Source of the DNA: Epinephelus fuscoguttatus
Taxonomy: Eukaryota > Chordata > Actinopteri > Perciformes > Serranidae
Assembly (NCBI RefSeq): GCF_011397635.1
Contig: NC_064760.1
Location: 28,246,856 to 28,310,855 of the forward strand
DNA: 64,000 bases
Direction of reading: 5' to 3'
The translations under genes were made by a program, and so were the position numbers. A model generated the notes under the pieces. The model had not been told where the DNA came from and did no database searches. It was given only the letters and a program-made list of their open reading frames with translations. Shown here piece after piece: positions 33,966-46,640 of this stretch (positions within the stretch are counted from its first letter, which is position 1; the number at the start of each line of letters is the position of its first letter).

Positions 33966-34009
<44 letters not shown>
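33966..34009 (+). repeat. (CA)n microsatellite
   Basis: 22 CA units, followed by further CACACA words to about 34060. It probably lies in the nlgn3 3' UTR and would be a (GU)n run in that RNA. Confidence 0.95.
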
Positions 34010-34022
<13 letters not shown>

Positions 34023-34968
34023 TCCTCTCACACACTCTCAATCACACACATACAGACCCACTCGCTTGCCACTCTTGCTTTTGCAAGTTGCGACAATGTG
34101 TCTCTTCCTTTATCTCAGCCTCTTAACCACGCTTGCGCGCAGGGAACGAGAAATCGTTTTCACATGCACACAAACACACAGGTGCTCTAAGCAGCATGTG
34201 TACGTGCACACTTTGTGGAGATAATATCAGATAGCTTAACAGATAAATTGGCTGTAAAAGATGCACTTTTTTTCTTAACAAAACAATCACAGTAACATAG
34301 TATTTATCTCTGCCTTTCTCGTCTCCCGGCAAGAGCTGTCCCAGACAAATCATTTCTATACGATAAAAAAAAAAGAAAAAAAAAAAAGATAACACCATTT
34401 GTGTGGCTGTTGTGTTGGTATGCAACAGAAAGAAAAAAAATGAGTTGCCCAAAATGGGTTTTTAAAAATCTCTACATCTGCATATCCTCTAGGTTCCCAT
34501 CCTGGATTCAGTCTCTCATCTTTGAGTCTCATTGCCTTGTAACACACTCCACGTGGAATAGTCTCAGGGAATAAAAATAATGACAAAAAAAGAACAAGCT
34601 TTGTAAGGCATTGAAACGTAAAACAAAACAAAGAAGCAATTAAAAACATTTCGCGAATACTGACGTAGAGGCCATTGTTCGAGATGTGTCTCCCGCAGGA
34701 GGAAGGGATGGGAAATAAAAAGCACTTCTCTTTGTTTTTGTTATGAATTCAAGATAAGTGTTGATATCTCCTCAGTCTGCTTAAAAAGGCTTTTAAAATG
34801 ATTATTTTAGAAAAAAACACTGCAGAAAGACCCCCTCCCCCGATCGGGAGAAGGGAAGCAGTTTGATTTTGGCAGCTCTGCACAACTTGACATCCACAGA
34901 GAGCTCTCAGCAACTCTCCTCGTAGTAAAAGTCTAGTTAAATCTCTTCACGTTTTAATCCGACTCATG

Positions 34969-35118
34969 CCCTTCCCCTCCCCTCCCCCTCGCAGCCCTCC
35001 CCCTCCCTGTGATATTTATAAAACACAATCCTCTCCTCCGTTCGTTCATCCTCCCGCTCCTCCTCCACCAACGCCACCGCCGCCTCCTCCTCCCCCGCCT
35101 GCGCCGGCTGCCCCTGGC
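34969..35118 (-). promoter_or_regulatory. G-quadruplex-capable tract in the nlgn3 3' UTR
   Basis: On the minus (mRNA) strand this reads as repeated GGGG, GGAGGAGG and GGCGGCGG words, including GGGAGGGGGAGGG and GAGGGGGAGGGGAGGGG near 34970-35005 and GGCGGGGGAGGAGGAGG near 35085-35105. It starts about 10 bases past the stop codon. Folding is inferred from the G-run pattern. Confidence 0.5.
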
Positions 35119-35128
35119 CTCCTTAAAG

Positions 35129-35987
35129 CTATACGCGGGTGGTTGAGTGGGAGTGCGGCAGGCCGGTGGAGTTGAAGCCAGTTGTGAAGGTGTTGTAGGG
35201 GTGCAGGTTGGGCATGCCCACCAGGGAATTGGGGATCATGGTGATGGTGTTGGGGGTCATGAGGGGAATGTCGTCCGGAGAGCGCCGCAGAGTGAGTGTG
35301 TAATCAGGCAACGAGGCCAAGCGTAGTGCCCCCTCGTTGCTGTTCCCCGCCTCGCACTCATGGTGCGTCTGGTTCATCTGCAGCGACATGATCTCCTCCT
35401 CGGGCGCATGGTGGCCAATGTCGTTGGAGGTGGTCTGGCGTTGCGGGCTGGGCTGCCCATGGCCAGAGTCCTGCCTCCGCTTGTCCTTGCGGTAGTAGAG
35501 GGCTGCGAAAGCTAGCACATTGAGGAACAGCAGCGAGGCCCCCACAGCGATAGTGACACTGAGCTCTGTGGAGTAATCCCGCGGGTTCTCCACCACCAGT
35601 GGCCCCGGCTCCTCATCTTCGCTCCAAGAGTCTTTGTCCTCGCTGTTGTACGCCGGGGACATGGGAGGCCGCTTGGTGTTGAACGGCCAGGAGGTCTTCC
35701 CGTTGGGCCTCTTGGTGGACAAGGTGTTCTGGGTGGTCTCTGGCGGGGGCACTTTGGTGGTGGTGGAGGTGTAGTGGAACATGTCGTGGAGGTTGTACAG
35801 GTGGGGCACTAGGTGTTTCCAGAAGGCCACTTTGGTGGCGCGGTAGTGGTCGCGCACTCGTGGCTTCAGGCCGATATGCAGGTACAGCTGGTCCTGGGGG
35901 TTATACTTGGACCAGGCCACCTCTTCGAAGCGGTTGGCCTTGGTGTGGATGAACTTGGTGTCTTGGGGAACCGGTTTGTTGGGATCC
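35129..35987 (-). CDS. nlgn3: Neuroligin 3, last coding exon
   Basis: Postsynaptic adhesion receptor that binds presynaptic neurexins. This 859-bp exon follows acceptor TTCCGCAG, starts with the last base of a Gly codon then [15 protein letters not shown], and ends at TAG (35129-35131). It encodes the end of the cholinesterase-like domain ([20 protein letters not shown]), a Thr/Pro-rich stalk, the sequence [16 protein letters not shown] running into the membrane segment, and the cytoplasmic tail. The tail keeps the gephyrin-binding tyrosine region ([18 protein letters not shown]) and the PDZ ligand STTRV. The [12 protein letters not shown] ... [15 protein letters not shown] ending identifies NLGN3 rather than NLGN1, 2 or 4. 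I cannot tell which teleost copy (nlgn3a or nlgn3b) this is. Confidence 0.96.
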
Positions 35988-36768
35988 CTGCGGAAAGAGA
36001 AGAGACAGACGTGACAGAGTGTTAAATGAGATTCTGACAGTGCATTTAATTATTCATGCGCTCACATTCATGTGGGAATATGAAGCACATAAAAATACTA
36101 AAAAGAAAACACAACAGTCACAGCTTATATTTTGGTGTGAAAGGGGTTCAGCCACCACTGGAGAATTTATTGATCTTGCTTTGGTGAAACCCACAACAGT
36201 GAAAGCACAAACTAACAACAATGACTAACAGGCTGCAGTTAATAATTGATCAAGGTGTGTGTGGTGTGGTATGTATTACTCTTTTTGCAGCTGCATCAAT
36301 TGACATTGCTATCTCCTTTTCAATTTATTTTCCCAGTCCACTCACATCTTTACTTGCACAAAAAGATCTCCATGCAGCGCGGCCCTGTCTCTCTGTCCCT
36401 CTCCTCTTTCAGCCACCTCTCTGTGGGCATAATGTGTCTGTCTGTCTGTCTGTCCCCCCCCCCTCCCCACCACCATCCTCTCACCCCAGATGTTGTTCTT
36501 AATTCAGTTCTGATGCAGCCCACCACACAAAAACCAGGGCAGAGGCTTTTAAAGTAAACACATATGAATAAGTCAGCAGGCTTTAGGGCTCGCGTCAGGA
36601 GGCATCTTGTTGTTGATAATCCAACGCTGGTGGAGCCCCTCCGCTAATTGCTCAGGGAAGGCAGCACAGTGTGCATTGGCATCCAGTGTACTGATGTAAA
36701 GTGGACCATATTAATCAAGACACTAAGAGGGAACTGCAGAGGCGCGTGTGTGCGCTTGGATATAAGGA

Positions 36769-36772
<4 letters not shown>

Positions 36773-36804
<32 letters not shown>
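36773..36804 (+). repeat. (TG)n microsatellite
   Basis: 16 TG units in the nlgn3 intron, followed by a GAGAG-rich stretch and a GGGAGA tandem near 36878-36903. Confidence 0.95.
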
Positions 36805-36810
<6 letters not shown>

Positions 36811-37864
36811 AAAGTGAGAGACAAAAAATATGTGAGAGAGTGTGTGAGACTGGGTGAGACAAAGACAGAGAGAAAGATAGGGAGAGGGAGAGGGAGAGGG
36901 GGAGATTTTCCGGGTGCAGTACCTCTTTCGATCTACAGAGTTCACTGTTCCACTTTTCAGGTTTTTGACACGTTCCCTCAACACCGGATGGCCAACCATT
37001 TCAATTACAGTGAAGCTATTGATTTATTGAATGAATTAACATATAGCAATCTCCCACAATCACACAACTCCATGTTGCCTCGTTGCCACACAATGTCAGG
37101 AGTGGGAGTTCTGCAGCCCATTGCTATTGCTTTTGGTACTGATGAAATGACTTTCCGTGAAAGAACCTGAAGAATAGCACTGTGGCCTTGTAAAAAAAAA
37201 AAAAAAAAACACAGTGTAATTGATGTCGGAGCCATGAAGTTAAAACTGTGTTGTTGTTCTGAGGAGGAAAGGATCTGCGCGACATTTCTCTAAATGTCAT
37301 GAAATATCCCTTTGTGGTCCGCTCGCGATGTCAGTGGCAAGCAAAGTTCAAATTTAGTTCGGGATTTAGGGATATGGCGCCTACAGTGTTTTTCTGGCAT
37401 GGGCTGAAAAACCTCCAAACACGGCCAAGAGAATTAAAAGCCATGCCAGAAGAATTCACCCTCCATCCTCTCTCCTGTTCGTTTCTCTGCTGTCAATTTT
37501 TCTTTTTCAGGTCAGTGCTCCTGGGAGAGGTGAGGGAGAGGGAGAGGGAGAGAGAGGTAAAGCAAATTGAGATGGCTGGAGCTGAATCCCTGGACCTGGG
37601 CCGGTGTCAGCAGAGCAGCCCGTAAATAACCTCTTTTATTAGGCCCGTAATGATCCCCAATGAATATTGACAGCCAGACTATGATGACTTTGTAGCTGAA
37701 TATCAGTAATTAAGTTTCAAAGGAGTGGGTGGTGGAGGTAAGGTCATATTGATCTCCCTGTGTGCAACATGCCAGAGAACAGGACGTCAATGGAGCAGCC
37801 TGAGACGTGGTTGTCTGCAGCCTGCGTGCTTCATGAATTCTCACAGCGCTCTTGTGTATGCTGT

Positions 37865-37867
<3 letters not shown>

Positions 37868-37899
<32 letters not shown>
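37868..37899 (+). repeat. (CA)n microsatellite
   Basis: About 16 CA units, uninterrupted, in the nlgn3 intron. Confidence 0.95.
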
Positions 37900-37901
<2 letters not shown>

Positions 37902-38974
37902 GTGCAAGCAAATTTTCTCCCCCCCATCTCTTTCTCACACACATATACATGCACGCACATGACAACAATGATGGCGGTCAGAGCAATCTCCGTTAATGGG
38001 AATTCCGGGCATTTCCATAACACTGAAAATGCTCTCTTTTCAGGAGGGTCAATTTGCTGAATTGTTACGGCAAAAAAAAATATTGAAAAGGTACTTGCAT
38101 AGATCTCACAAAGCAATCGGCGTGTGCAGGGAGCAAGGGAGCGGGTGGCGTGGAGGAGTTAGAAAAGCTCTTTGGTGGCTGGCTGGCTGGTTCAGTGCAA
38201 GTGAAGATGAATAATTTAGGGAACACAAAGAAATCAATGTGGCATCTTTAGTTAATTTGATTTGCCGCATTAGAGAACAACTGGCTGCCTTATCTAATTA
38301 CACACACATATGCTTGGGTAATTGTTGCAAAGTCAATAGTAAACAGGCTACATTCCTTTGAACAATTTCTACCACTGCTGCTCAACTTTGGGCTGCATGC
38401 TGGCTTTGAAGTCTTGCCCTGAGCTGTGGAGTCGGAGGGAGTGATCTGAGCTTCGTTTCTGCTGCTCAATGTGGTGAGGGCTACAAGGTTACCCTGCTCT
38501 GTTTGTACTGAGGCTTACTGGGCACTGTGTGATGCAATGTAGTCAGATCCAGTTTATAATGTTTCCTGAGTGCTGTGCTGCTATGTTTTCAATCTGGAGT
38601 AGCGCTGTAATCATTACAGATGTTTTTTGTGGGTGGCAACCTGCCTGAATTCTGTTTGAAAATTGTAGGTGGTTCACCTTATAACACCTGTACAATACAA
38701 TAGCTCTATAATGAATAGTGTTGTGCAAGACATGTAACTAAAATTTGTAATTAGATACGGTTACCAATTAGTTCTCCCAAAAGTAACTGAATTACTTTAA
38801 CAATTACTGCATATTTAAAGTAATTAGTAGGTGCGGAAAGAAACTTCAGCATTACTTTTAATTAAAGCTGCAAAGCAGCGTTGGGAGGGACCTCGGCCCC
38901 ACGCCGTCGTCTCCCAGCCCACAATCAATCAATCAATCACTCAATCAATATCACAAATCACACTTTGCCACACA

Positions 38975-38975
<1 letters not shown>

Positions 38976-39014
<39 letters not shown>
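38976..39014 (+). repeat. (CA)n microsatellite
   Basis: About 19 CA units, preceded by an AATC tandem (AATCAATCAATCACTCAATC) near 38922-38950. Confidence 0.95.
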
Positions 39015-39016
<2 letters not shown>

Positions 39017-42000
39017 CTTGTGTCTGTCAGAGTGAAGCCATTGTTATGCTAATTAATGACCATGTATTTAGGTGACAGCACAGGCACTTCAAGCTCAGTT
39101 TGACTAATGACTAATGATAACAGAATCAGCAGGAGGCATTTGACACCACAGCAGCAACACAACCACACACGTCACACTATCCAGGCACCGCTGTGATAGA
39201 AGTTAACCTGCAAGACAGTGGAACACAAAGGCTCTGGAGAAGAGGCCGAGTTACTGATATGCAGTACGGCAGAGTTATTTTAAATATCTGCTTCAGTTCT
39301 CTTATTATGCACACATAGCTATTTTAGTGTTGCTGTGGCACAGCGTGAGGCAAGACAATTGAATAAAAAGTAAGACGTGAAACAATGAAACACAATAGAT
39401 ATGTATTTTTATTTTCATTTTATTTCAGTCTCGACTTGTGACCGACCAACATGGGATCTTTGAAACTCACACTGACTTTAGAGGGGAAAATTCACAGATT
39501 AATGATATTGTTTAATGAATTTTTGAGCTGGAACGAAAATAGACCTTTTCTATGTGAATTGTGCACCAGTTTTGCACCGATATGTCCTTGCAAAGGTGCT
39601 CAGAAGGTTGCTCTCTTAAACAAATAACTTTATTGAATAATATTAAAAATGATTATACACTGTCAACAAATTCTACAAATAAATACATGACTGGATTTAC
39701 TACAACTGGGGCCTATCTTTGCTTTGGAGAAGTAATCCCATACTGCCTGATCATATAGCTTTTCAGCCCTCTGTAGGTGACAGAGAAAAAAACATTTTAT
39801 TTAAGCAGGGCATTTTTAAGATGTAGAGATATCTATTGATTTTAACTGATCATATATTTTACATATAAAATTGATCTGCAACTATCGCTGTGACATAAAT
39901 GTAGTGGAGTTTAAAGCACAATACTTCCACCTGAAATAGTGGACTACAAGTATAAAGTAGCAGACAATGGAAATACTTGAATAAAGTACACGTATCTTTT
40001 AATTGTACAACAGTATTTGAGTGAATGTAACTTCCTAAACCATTATGATGCCACAGCTCTGGTCCTAGTTTAAACATTTTTTTTCTTCAATGAACTGAAC
40101 TCTAATCAGAAACATGTTTTTTTTTCTTGCTTATCAATCAAGTCCTCTTCAGCGTATTTCACTGTTTAAAGTAAAACATTAATGGCCACACACAGTAACT
40201 CGTGTTTTGCTGTTGCCCAGTCAGGAGTTGAACATGGCAGCAATGTTTTAATACAGTGACCATGTTCTGCTTTAAACATTCTGCTTAAGCATCTTTCAGC
40301 AGTGAAAACCAGACTTTAAATTTAAACTTTTGTAAATGCAACACCTGGGATTGTTTGTTTGTTCTGCGAGCCCTGTACAAAACAAAAGTGTGGTGTGAAT
40401 ACATGCTCACACATTAGCATCCACTCTGCTGACAAAGGAGCTACATGGCTAGCTAGTTAGCTTAAATAATAAACAAGTTATGTTATGCTAACCTTGATGT
40501 CACGTTGAGAAAAAGATGAGGAAGTTTATTTCCTTTCCAGTACTGCGTCTCAACTTGATAACAATGTAGCATGAAGTCAACACTCAGCAGACTCAAACCA
40601 CCACTACACTGTCAGCTGCTGAGCTGCAGAAAGATGCTCCAATGTTTACCTTTCAATCTGCTACAGACTGTACAGCAAAGTACAGCTGGCTAACGTTAGC
40701 TACCTCGCTAACATATCATATGATAGCTGGTAAGTATGAGTGACACAGCGGTTGTCAGTGATAATGTTGTCTTAGTTATATTGAAAGGGGAAAATGATGG
40801 GGTCATTGTGTATTAACTTCCCAATATGTATTTCACAAACTAACTGACAACTTGTCATGGGGAGACTGCTAGACTCCGCACCACTGGTGTCTGATCAGCT
40901 GTGAGCGTGCTGCACTAAGGTTACATGAGCTGGCTGCACAGCTCTGCGTGTAAAGAATGGAGTCAGAGCGCACTCTGCTTGACAAACTACTTAATTACCC
41001 CATTATTAAATCACCCAAAGCTTAGTTTCCTAAGTATATATTCTGTACAAAATGCTCTCATATTGGCGCATATATCCACCTAATATATCTTTGATTGGCC
41101 CATATTGGCTCTAGTCTCAACAGGCTGTAATGTAAAGCAACAAAAGTCAGTTTGAATAGTCTTTTTTTAAATATACTTTGTGTGAGAAAAAAAAAAAAAA
41201 AAATCTATATATATATATACTTTGTGTATAAAATAATAGAGAGGAAATAATTTAGCCCAGATTACACTCTACCCAGAGTTGCTCCAAGAGTGTGGTGCTC
41301 TGAATAACCGAACCGTACAGTCCTTCAGTGCTCCAAATTTACAAACAGTCCAGTTTGTGTCAGAGTGCGCTCTGGAGTGACTATGTACAAAACAAGTTTT
41401 CTTTTGCCATCCTGCCGTTCCTTCTCACTGATTGTTTTTCCCTTTCAGAAGCTGTTGTTTGTCTGCCATCTAACATCTGCCTGAATCCATATGTGAATGC
41501 AGCATAACACTGATTAATTTACGTCATTCATTGTGCTGCAGTAAAGTCGACATTAGATCATAACCAAGACAAAATTTGGAGAAAGGCTATGTTTGTCTGC
41601 CATGTTCAAGATGGCAGTAGTACAATTATAAATTCATTACTTTTTAACGCGTTACTCCCAAAACTCATAATTAATAAAACCAGAAGCTATCGATATACAT
41701 CTTTTTGTTGAAAATCTGACCACAGACAACTCTTTAACTCTAGCTAGCTATTATTGTCGGCACCTCTGTTGCAAAGACAGTCAGATTACTTTGCATTTTC
41801 CTCAGAACCTAGCAACGGAGCTCTTTTTTTGCTCCTTGTTGTTGTTGTTGTTGTTGTTGTTCGGCTAGCTCCACTACTGGGAATAGTAACTGCAAAGATT
41901 GTACTACACTGATACTCTGTGGTAACTGGGGATAGTTATTGATAGCTATTGGGGAAAAATAGCGCTACCCTCTTCCTGTTTTGGTTGCACAATGTTTGGC

Positions 42001-42163
42001 ACTACTTTTGTGCTGTAAATCAAACCGCTGTTGTCCTAGGGTATCGTACCTGGTGGCAGACAGAATTGCACAGTGAAAGCAAGGCTTGTAGGGAACCAAT
42101 CTAAACAGTGATGTTGTCATTATTCGATAGCCACTACATTGTGCAATCAACTTCATAATGATA

Positions 42164-42902
42164 AAGGGACGGTTCACCCAGAATCAGAAAGACATATTTT
42201 CCGCTAACCTGTAATGCAGTTTATCTATTTTTTTCTGGTGTGAGTTGCAGAGTGTTGGAGATATTGGCCATGGGGACATCTACCTTCTCTAGAATGTAAT
42301 GGAACTAGATGGCACTCAGCTTGTGGTGCTCAAAGTGCCAAAAATAATTTTGAAAAACTCAACAGCAATGTCTCTTTCCAGAAATCATGACCTGGTTACT
42401 CAAGATAATTCACAGACCTTGTAGGAACTATTTTCTTTCTACTGAACTATACCCACCAACCATATCACCGCACAAAAGGAAATGTGCATCTACTGCTAGC
42501 TCACGTAGCACCACTGAACTAGCTACTGTTACAGCTCAGCAGAGGAGGACGCCATTATTGTTTACATCTTGTGCCATCATGAGCATGAGCACGGTGATAC
42601 AGTTGGTGGGTGTAGTTTGGTAGAAAGAAAATAGTTCCTACATGCTCACATCAAGGTCTGTGGACTATCTTGAGTAACCAGGTCAAGATTGCTGGAAAGA
42701 GACATTGCTGTTGAGTTTTGCAAATGTGTTTTTGATGCTTTGAGCACCACAAGCTGAATGCCATCTAGTTCCATTATATTGGAGAGAAGGCTGATATCTC
42801 CAACACTCTGCAACTCACACAAAAACAATCTCGATTGATAAACAGCACTACAGGTAAGAGGAAGAAACATGTGTTTTTGATTTTGGGGTAAGCTGTCCCT
42901 AT
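42164..42902. mobile_element. Foldback MITE with ~290-bp inverted arms
   Basis: The left arm (42164-~42460) and right arm (~42600-42902) are reverse complements at high similarity. Matching words include GTGAGTTGCAGAGTGTTGGA with CCAACACTCTGCAACTCACA, and GGAACTAGATGGCACTCAGC with its mirrored right-arm copy. The ends are AAAGGGACGGTTCACCC and, inverted, GGGGTAAGCTGTCCCT. A spacer of about 140 bp separates the arms. The family is one I recognise as common in percomorph fish; there is no transposase. Confidence 0.85.
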
Positions 42903-43917
42903 AAAGCAAAAAACTTGTCTTTTCCACTTTAATATATAACTCTGCACAAACAACAGCAAAGCAAAGTCTTTCTTTGCAGTCAAAATATGACACAAAAAAA
43001 TAAAAGCTTCACAGGATATTACTGTGTTCACCCTTTGTAGATAATAAATAAATAAAGGCGGTTTGAAGTTCTACCTAAACCGAGCGGTGTCTTAATCTCC
43101 ACGGCGAGCTCCATGAGTCTGTGAAAAGAGACATTTAGTTTGGACTCTGTGCTCTGATTACTTTAAAACAATGTAATGACTATGACGTCAACCGAGACTT
43201 GTCACAGCTGAATACTCAGAGATAGAGACAGAACAAAATAGAATTTAATAGCCCGGAAAGAGAAGCTTGACGATAACATATCAACAGTCTGCTGATCTTG
43301 ATGGGCCGAAGACTTTTAGAAGTCACCGCGCTGTAAAGAATTTTCATTTGAGATAAAAAATGAAAACACTTATTGAACATTATCTTAAGCTGTCAAAAAA
43401 CTTCTGGCAAGCTGAAATGAGGAGGTGTGTCAGGGGGGTACAAGTGAAAAAAAAAAAAAAAGAGGCTGTATGCCTTGCCTGTTCATTTGATGTGCCTGAA
43501 CAGCCTCAAATTACAGCTGACACTCCAACCTCTTGGTCATCGTATAATTTCACATTCACATATTCTAACAGTTGGGTGATAAAACGCTGCGTCGTTGTCA
43601 AAACACTACCCGAGCTCGCTGCGTGTGTTCAGCTCCGTAGCAAATGCCTCTGTGTGACTCGTATGAACAGTCCTGGCATGATGTGATGTTTGTGGTCCTG
43701 TTGGGCTCTCAGAGCTCCCCTGCATTAGCTGATAGCCTGCCTCCTGTCAGACCTCCCACTTAATCCGGATGGTCATTGGAGCTGTGGCTGGACTCCCAGG
43801 CAGAGGAGAGGGATTATTACACCCATAAAAGCGGGCGTTTTAATGGCCTTTCAGATTTCCTGTGATGTGTTCATATGGCTGCGGTACTATAAACCATTGC
43901 CTTCATCTCCTCCTCAG

Positions 43918-43933
43918 CCCCCCCCCCCCCCCC
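43918..43933 (+). repeat. Poly-C run
   Basis: About 16 consecutive C inside a CT-rich stretch. Length is prone to sequencing error. Confidence 0.85.
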
Positions 43934-46618
43934 GCCCTCCTTCTCCCCTCATGATGACCTGCTGACCCCTGCTAACCTTGGCCTGCCATGCGTGTTTAAG
44001 TGCTCCCACGTGTTTGTATCTGTGATTGACTGGGAGTTTGTGTGTGTGTAAGCTTCACCTGCGCTCCGTCAGCTTGTGTACCTGCGTGTGTGTGTTTGTA
44101 TTCGTGACACATCATGGTGAGACGACCTCTGGGGCCACACAAGCGTGGCACTAGAACACAAGACATGTCACATTTCACAAAGCAGTACATGTTGTGAAGT
44201 GATGATGAGGAGCCTCTCCAGACTGATATGAGAGAAAACATAAAGGCTTCTCTAAGTGTTAAACTGCTCTTCTATAAGATGCTGCGGCACCTGGATGACA
44301 GACACGACTCCCAGCTCCACCTACACATGTGGCAGAACGGGGGCCTGAGCTCATTACCTATTCCAAGCCTGATCTGCACGCACTGATGTAAAAGGTAGAT
44401 AAGGGGGAAGAATGAATATCATTTTCTTTCTTTTTTTCATTTCCCATGTACCTCCTTCCCCTTTTCATCCTGATGTAATTTGAAGCGCTTGAATGATCAT
44501 AGACCTAGCCATCACCAAATCTGAAAAGACACGTTTAGGTGCCCTAAGGCAGAAGACAAGAATCTATTTTCACTACACTCAGGGTCTCTGGATCTGGAGC
44601 TGAGTATAGCTTCTCAATATAAAACAAGGAACACGCATTAATTCGGTGGCACTGATGCTCATTTTGCTAAGCTGCTAAAATATGCAAAGTTGAAGCCCCC
44701 CCCTCCATCCTTTAGTTATTGTTACCTTTGTGTAACAAATTCATCCCCTGCAGTTGTTTATCTACTTACCAGGTAACACAAAGTAAGCAGCTAATTGTAA
44801 TTTTTGAACTCCAGCAGAAGGTTCCCAACACCTCTCGCTGCATTCTGTGTAAATTTTTAATAAATACGCTCAATCTAAGTCTCTTTGTAGACTTTGTCTC
44901 GGCTCGGTGTAGGGGGCAACTTCAGCACTGAGCGGGCAAATTATCAGGCTGTGCTCTTTTACCCTTCATGTGGTTGCATGCTGGGGCAGAGGGCTGAGTG
45001 ATGCGTGGTTCATATTTAATGGCAGCCTCCGGTTCAGCAGGCTAAGTGATGCAGGGCAAGGCGCTGTGACTTTGGGGCGTGCAGAAGTGTTGGAGGACAC
45101 AGCTCTCAGGCCACTCCTTATTATGGATGCTATTGATTTGTTTGATTAGATGAGTGGCAGCAAACAAAACACCTCCCCCAGCACCTTCCCTTCACTCTCT
45201 CTCCCTCTTTTAACCAATTAGCACCTTTCTACCTCTCTCTTCTAAAGTGCAATATATCTTAACACAATTTTAGTACGCCTTACCACTTAAATTTGACAAC
45301 CACTTACATATGAATGTACACATGCAGATCTGCTTCCTTTTCTCCTCCTACCCCGCTGCTCTGCTCTCATTACATTCAGCACACAGCATGGACACCGATC
45401 AATGGCATCCAGGCTCCTTAACAAGCCACACCACTTCCTTACCTTCTCTAATGCAAATCAGGATATTGGCTACAAATCTCCTATCAAGTGAGTGCCTATT
45501 TAATGGAGTAGCTAGGTGGCTGTGCTGTTCCACAATGCCGAGCATTCACAGGCTCCTGGTACAGGTTGAGCTGGCCTTAACGAAGGAAACTGAAGGGAAC
45601 GGGGGGATAATCCAGAGAAAGGACAAGGAAGGGGGATCAGGGATGAGTGATGTAACTACTAGACAGCTGGGGTAAAAAAAAAAATACAGAAGAGGCTGAA
45701 GGAGTGTGTGAATGAGGTCAGGAGAAACAGTTGATGAATACACGTTGTTAACCCTACAGAGAAGGGTTGTTCGATTGACAAGCAGGAGGGAAACAAAAAA
45801 AATCAACCAGCAGGGCTGTAAATCAAAGCGCTGGCTGTTTAACTGCACTACAGACACACTGTAGTTACTTCTATCTACATTTGTTTGGTCGGCAGCCGAT
45901 GTCACTAAAGACAAAGCAATCAATACTGCATATTTTAGCTCCTGTTGTGAACGTAAAACACGAGTAGACTTTCTTTTTTTTGTATAGATTAATGAGAGAG
46001 AGTGGGATGGAGGAGAATGAGGAAAGATATTCAACACATGACAGCGCTCTGCTCTTTAACTGCCTAGCAAGGCCCGGCGCAGCATGTGGCACAGCTCACA
46101 CACAGAACAGGGGAAATGAGCACCAGCCAGCAGGAAAAAAAACAAGTGGTGGGAAGATGGACCAATGTATTTATAGCACTAATGATATATAATGATTGAT
46201 CTTTTCTCAGGCTTTTCATCATCCTGTCTTTTCTGAAGTGTTCCGCCAGTGTTTTTTCGTGCACGGCCGCGTTGCTGTGCTTGCATTTGTGTTCAAGAAG
46301 GTGTGGATGTCACAGTTTGTGGACTTGTTGCAAAAGTTTTGGGAGAAACTGTTCAGACGGAGAAGTTTTTCGTGGCAATAAAGCGCAGGCCATTTTTGCC
46401 TGTCAATAGTAAAACAAATGTTGCAGCCAGAAAAATAACTCTGAGCTGAGTAAATCCCCGGCTTCTGAAACGTCCCTAACTCTCAGGAAAGAACAGCCTC
46501 ATAGTGTAAACACACACACTCTCACAATCGCACTCACACACATGCGCACAACCACACTAAGAAGATTTGACAGCGTGCACTCTCTGTATGCTTTTATGCT
46601 TCACTGACACTGATGGAG

Positions 46619-46640
46619 GAAAAAAAAAAAAAAAAAAAAA
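46619..46640 (+). repeat. Poly-A run
   Basis: An A run of about 22 bases in the nlgn3 intron, preceded by GGAGG. No retrotransposon body is recognisable before it. Confidence 0.85.

Larger units (their letters stand above)
33300..35128 (-). other. nlgn3 3' UTR region (end not fixed)
   Basis: This stretch follows the nlgn3 stop codon on the minus strand. It contains the G-rich tract listed separately, a CA repeat at 33966-34009 and AT-rich DNA with a minus-strand AATAAA at 33762-33767. That signal would give a 3' UTR of about 1.4 kb. Other hexamers further on make the end uncertain. No other gene is visible. Confidence 0.5.

Noticed and set aside
38730-41690. Possible ~3 kb transposon with AGTAACT/CTCCCAAAA words at both ends
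   Set aside because: The shared CTCCCAAAA words are in the same orientation, too short and too diverged to define inverted or long terminal repeats.
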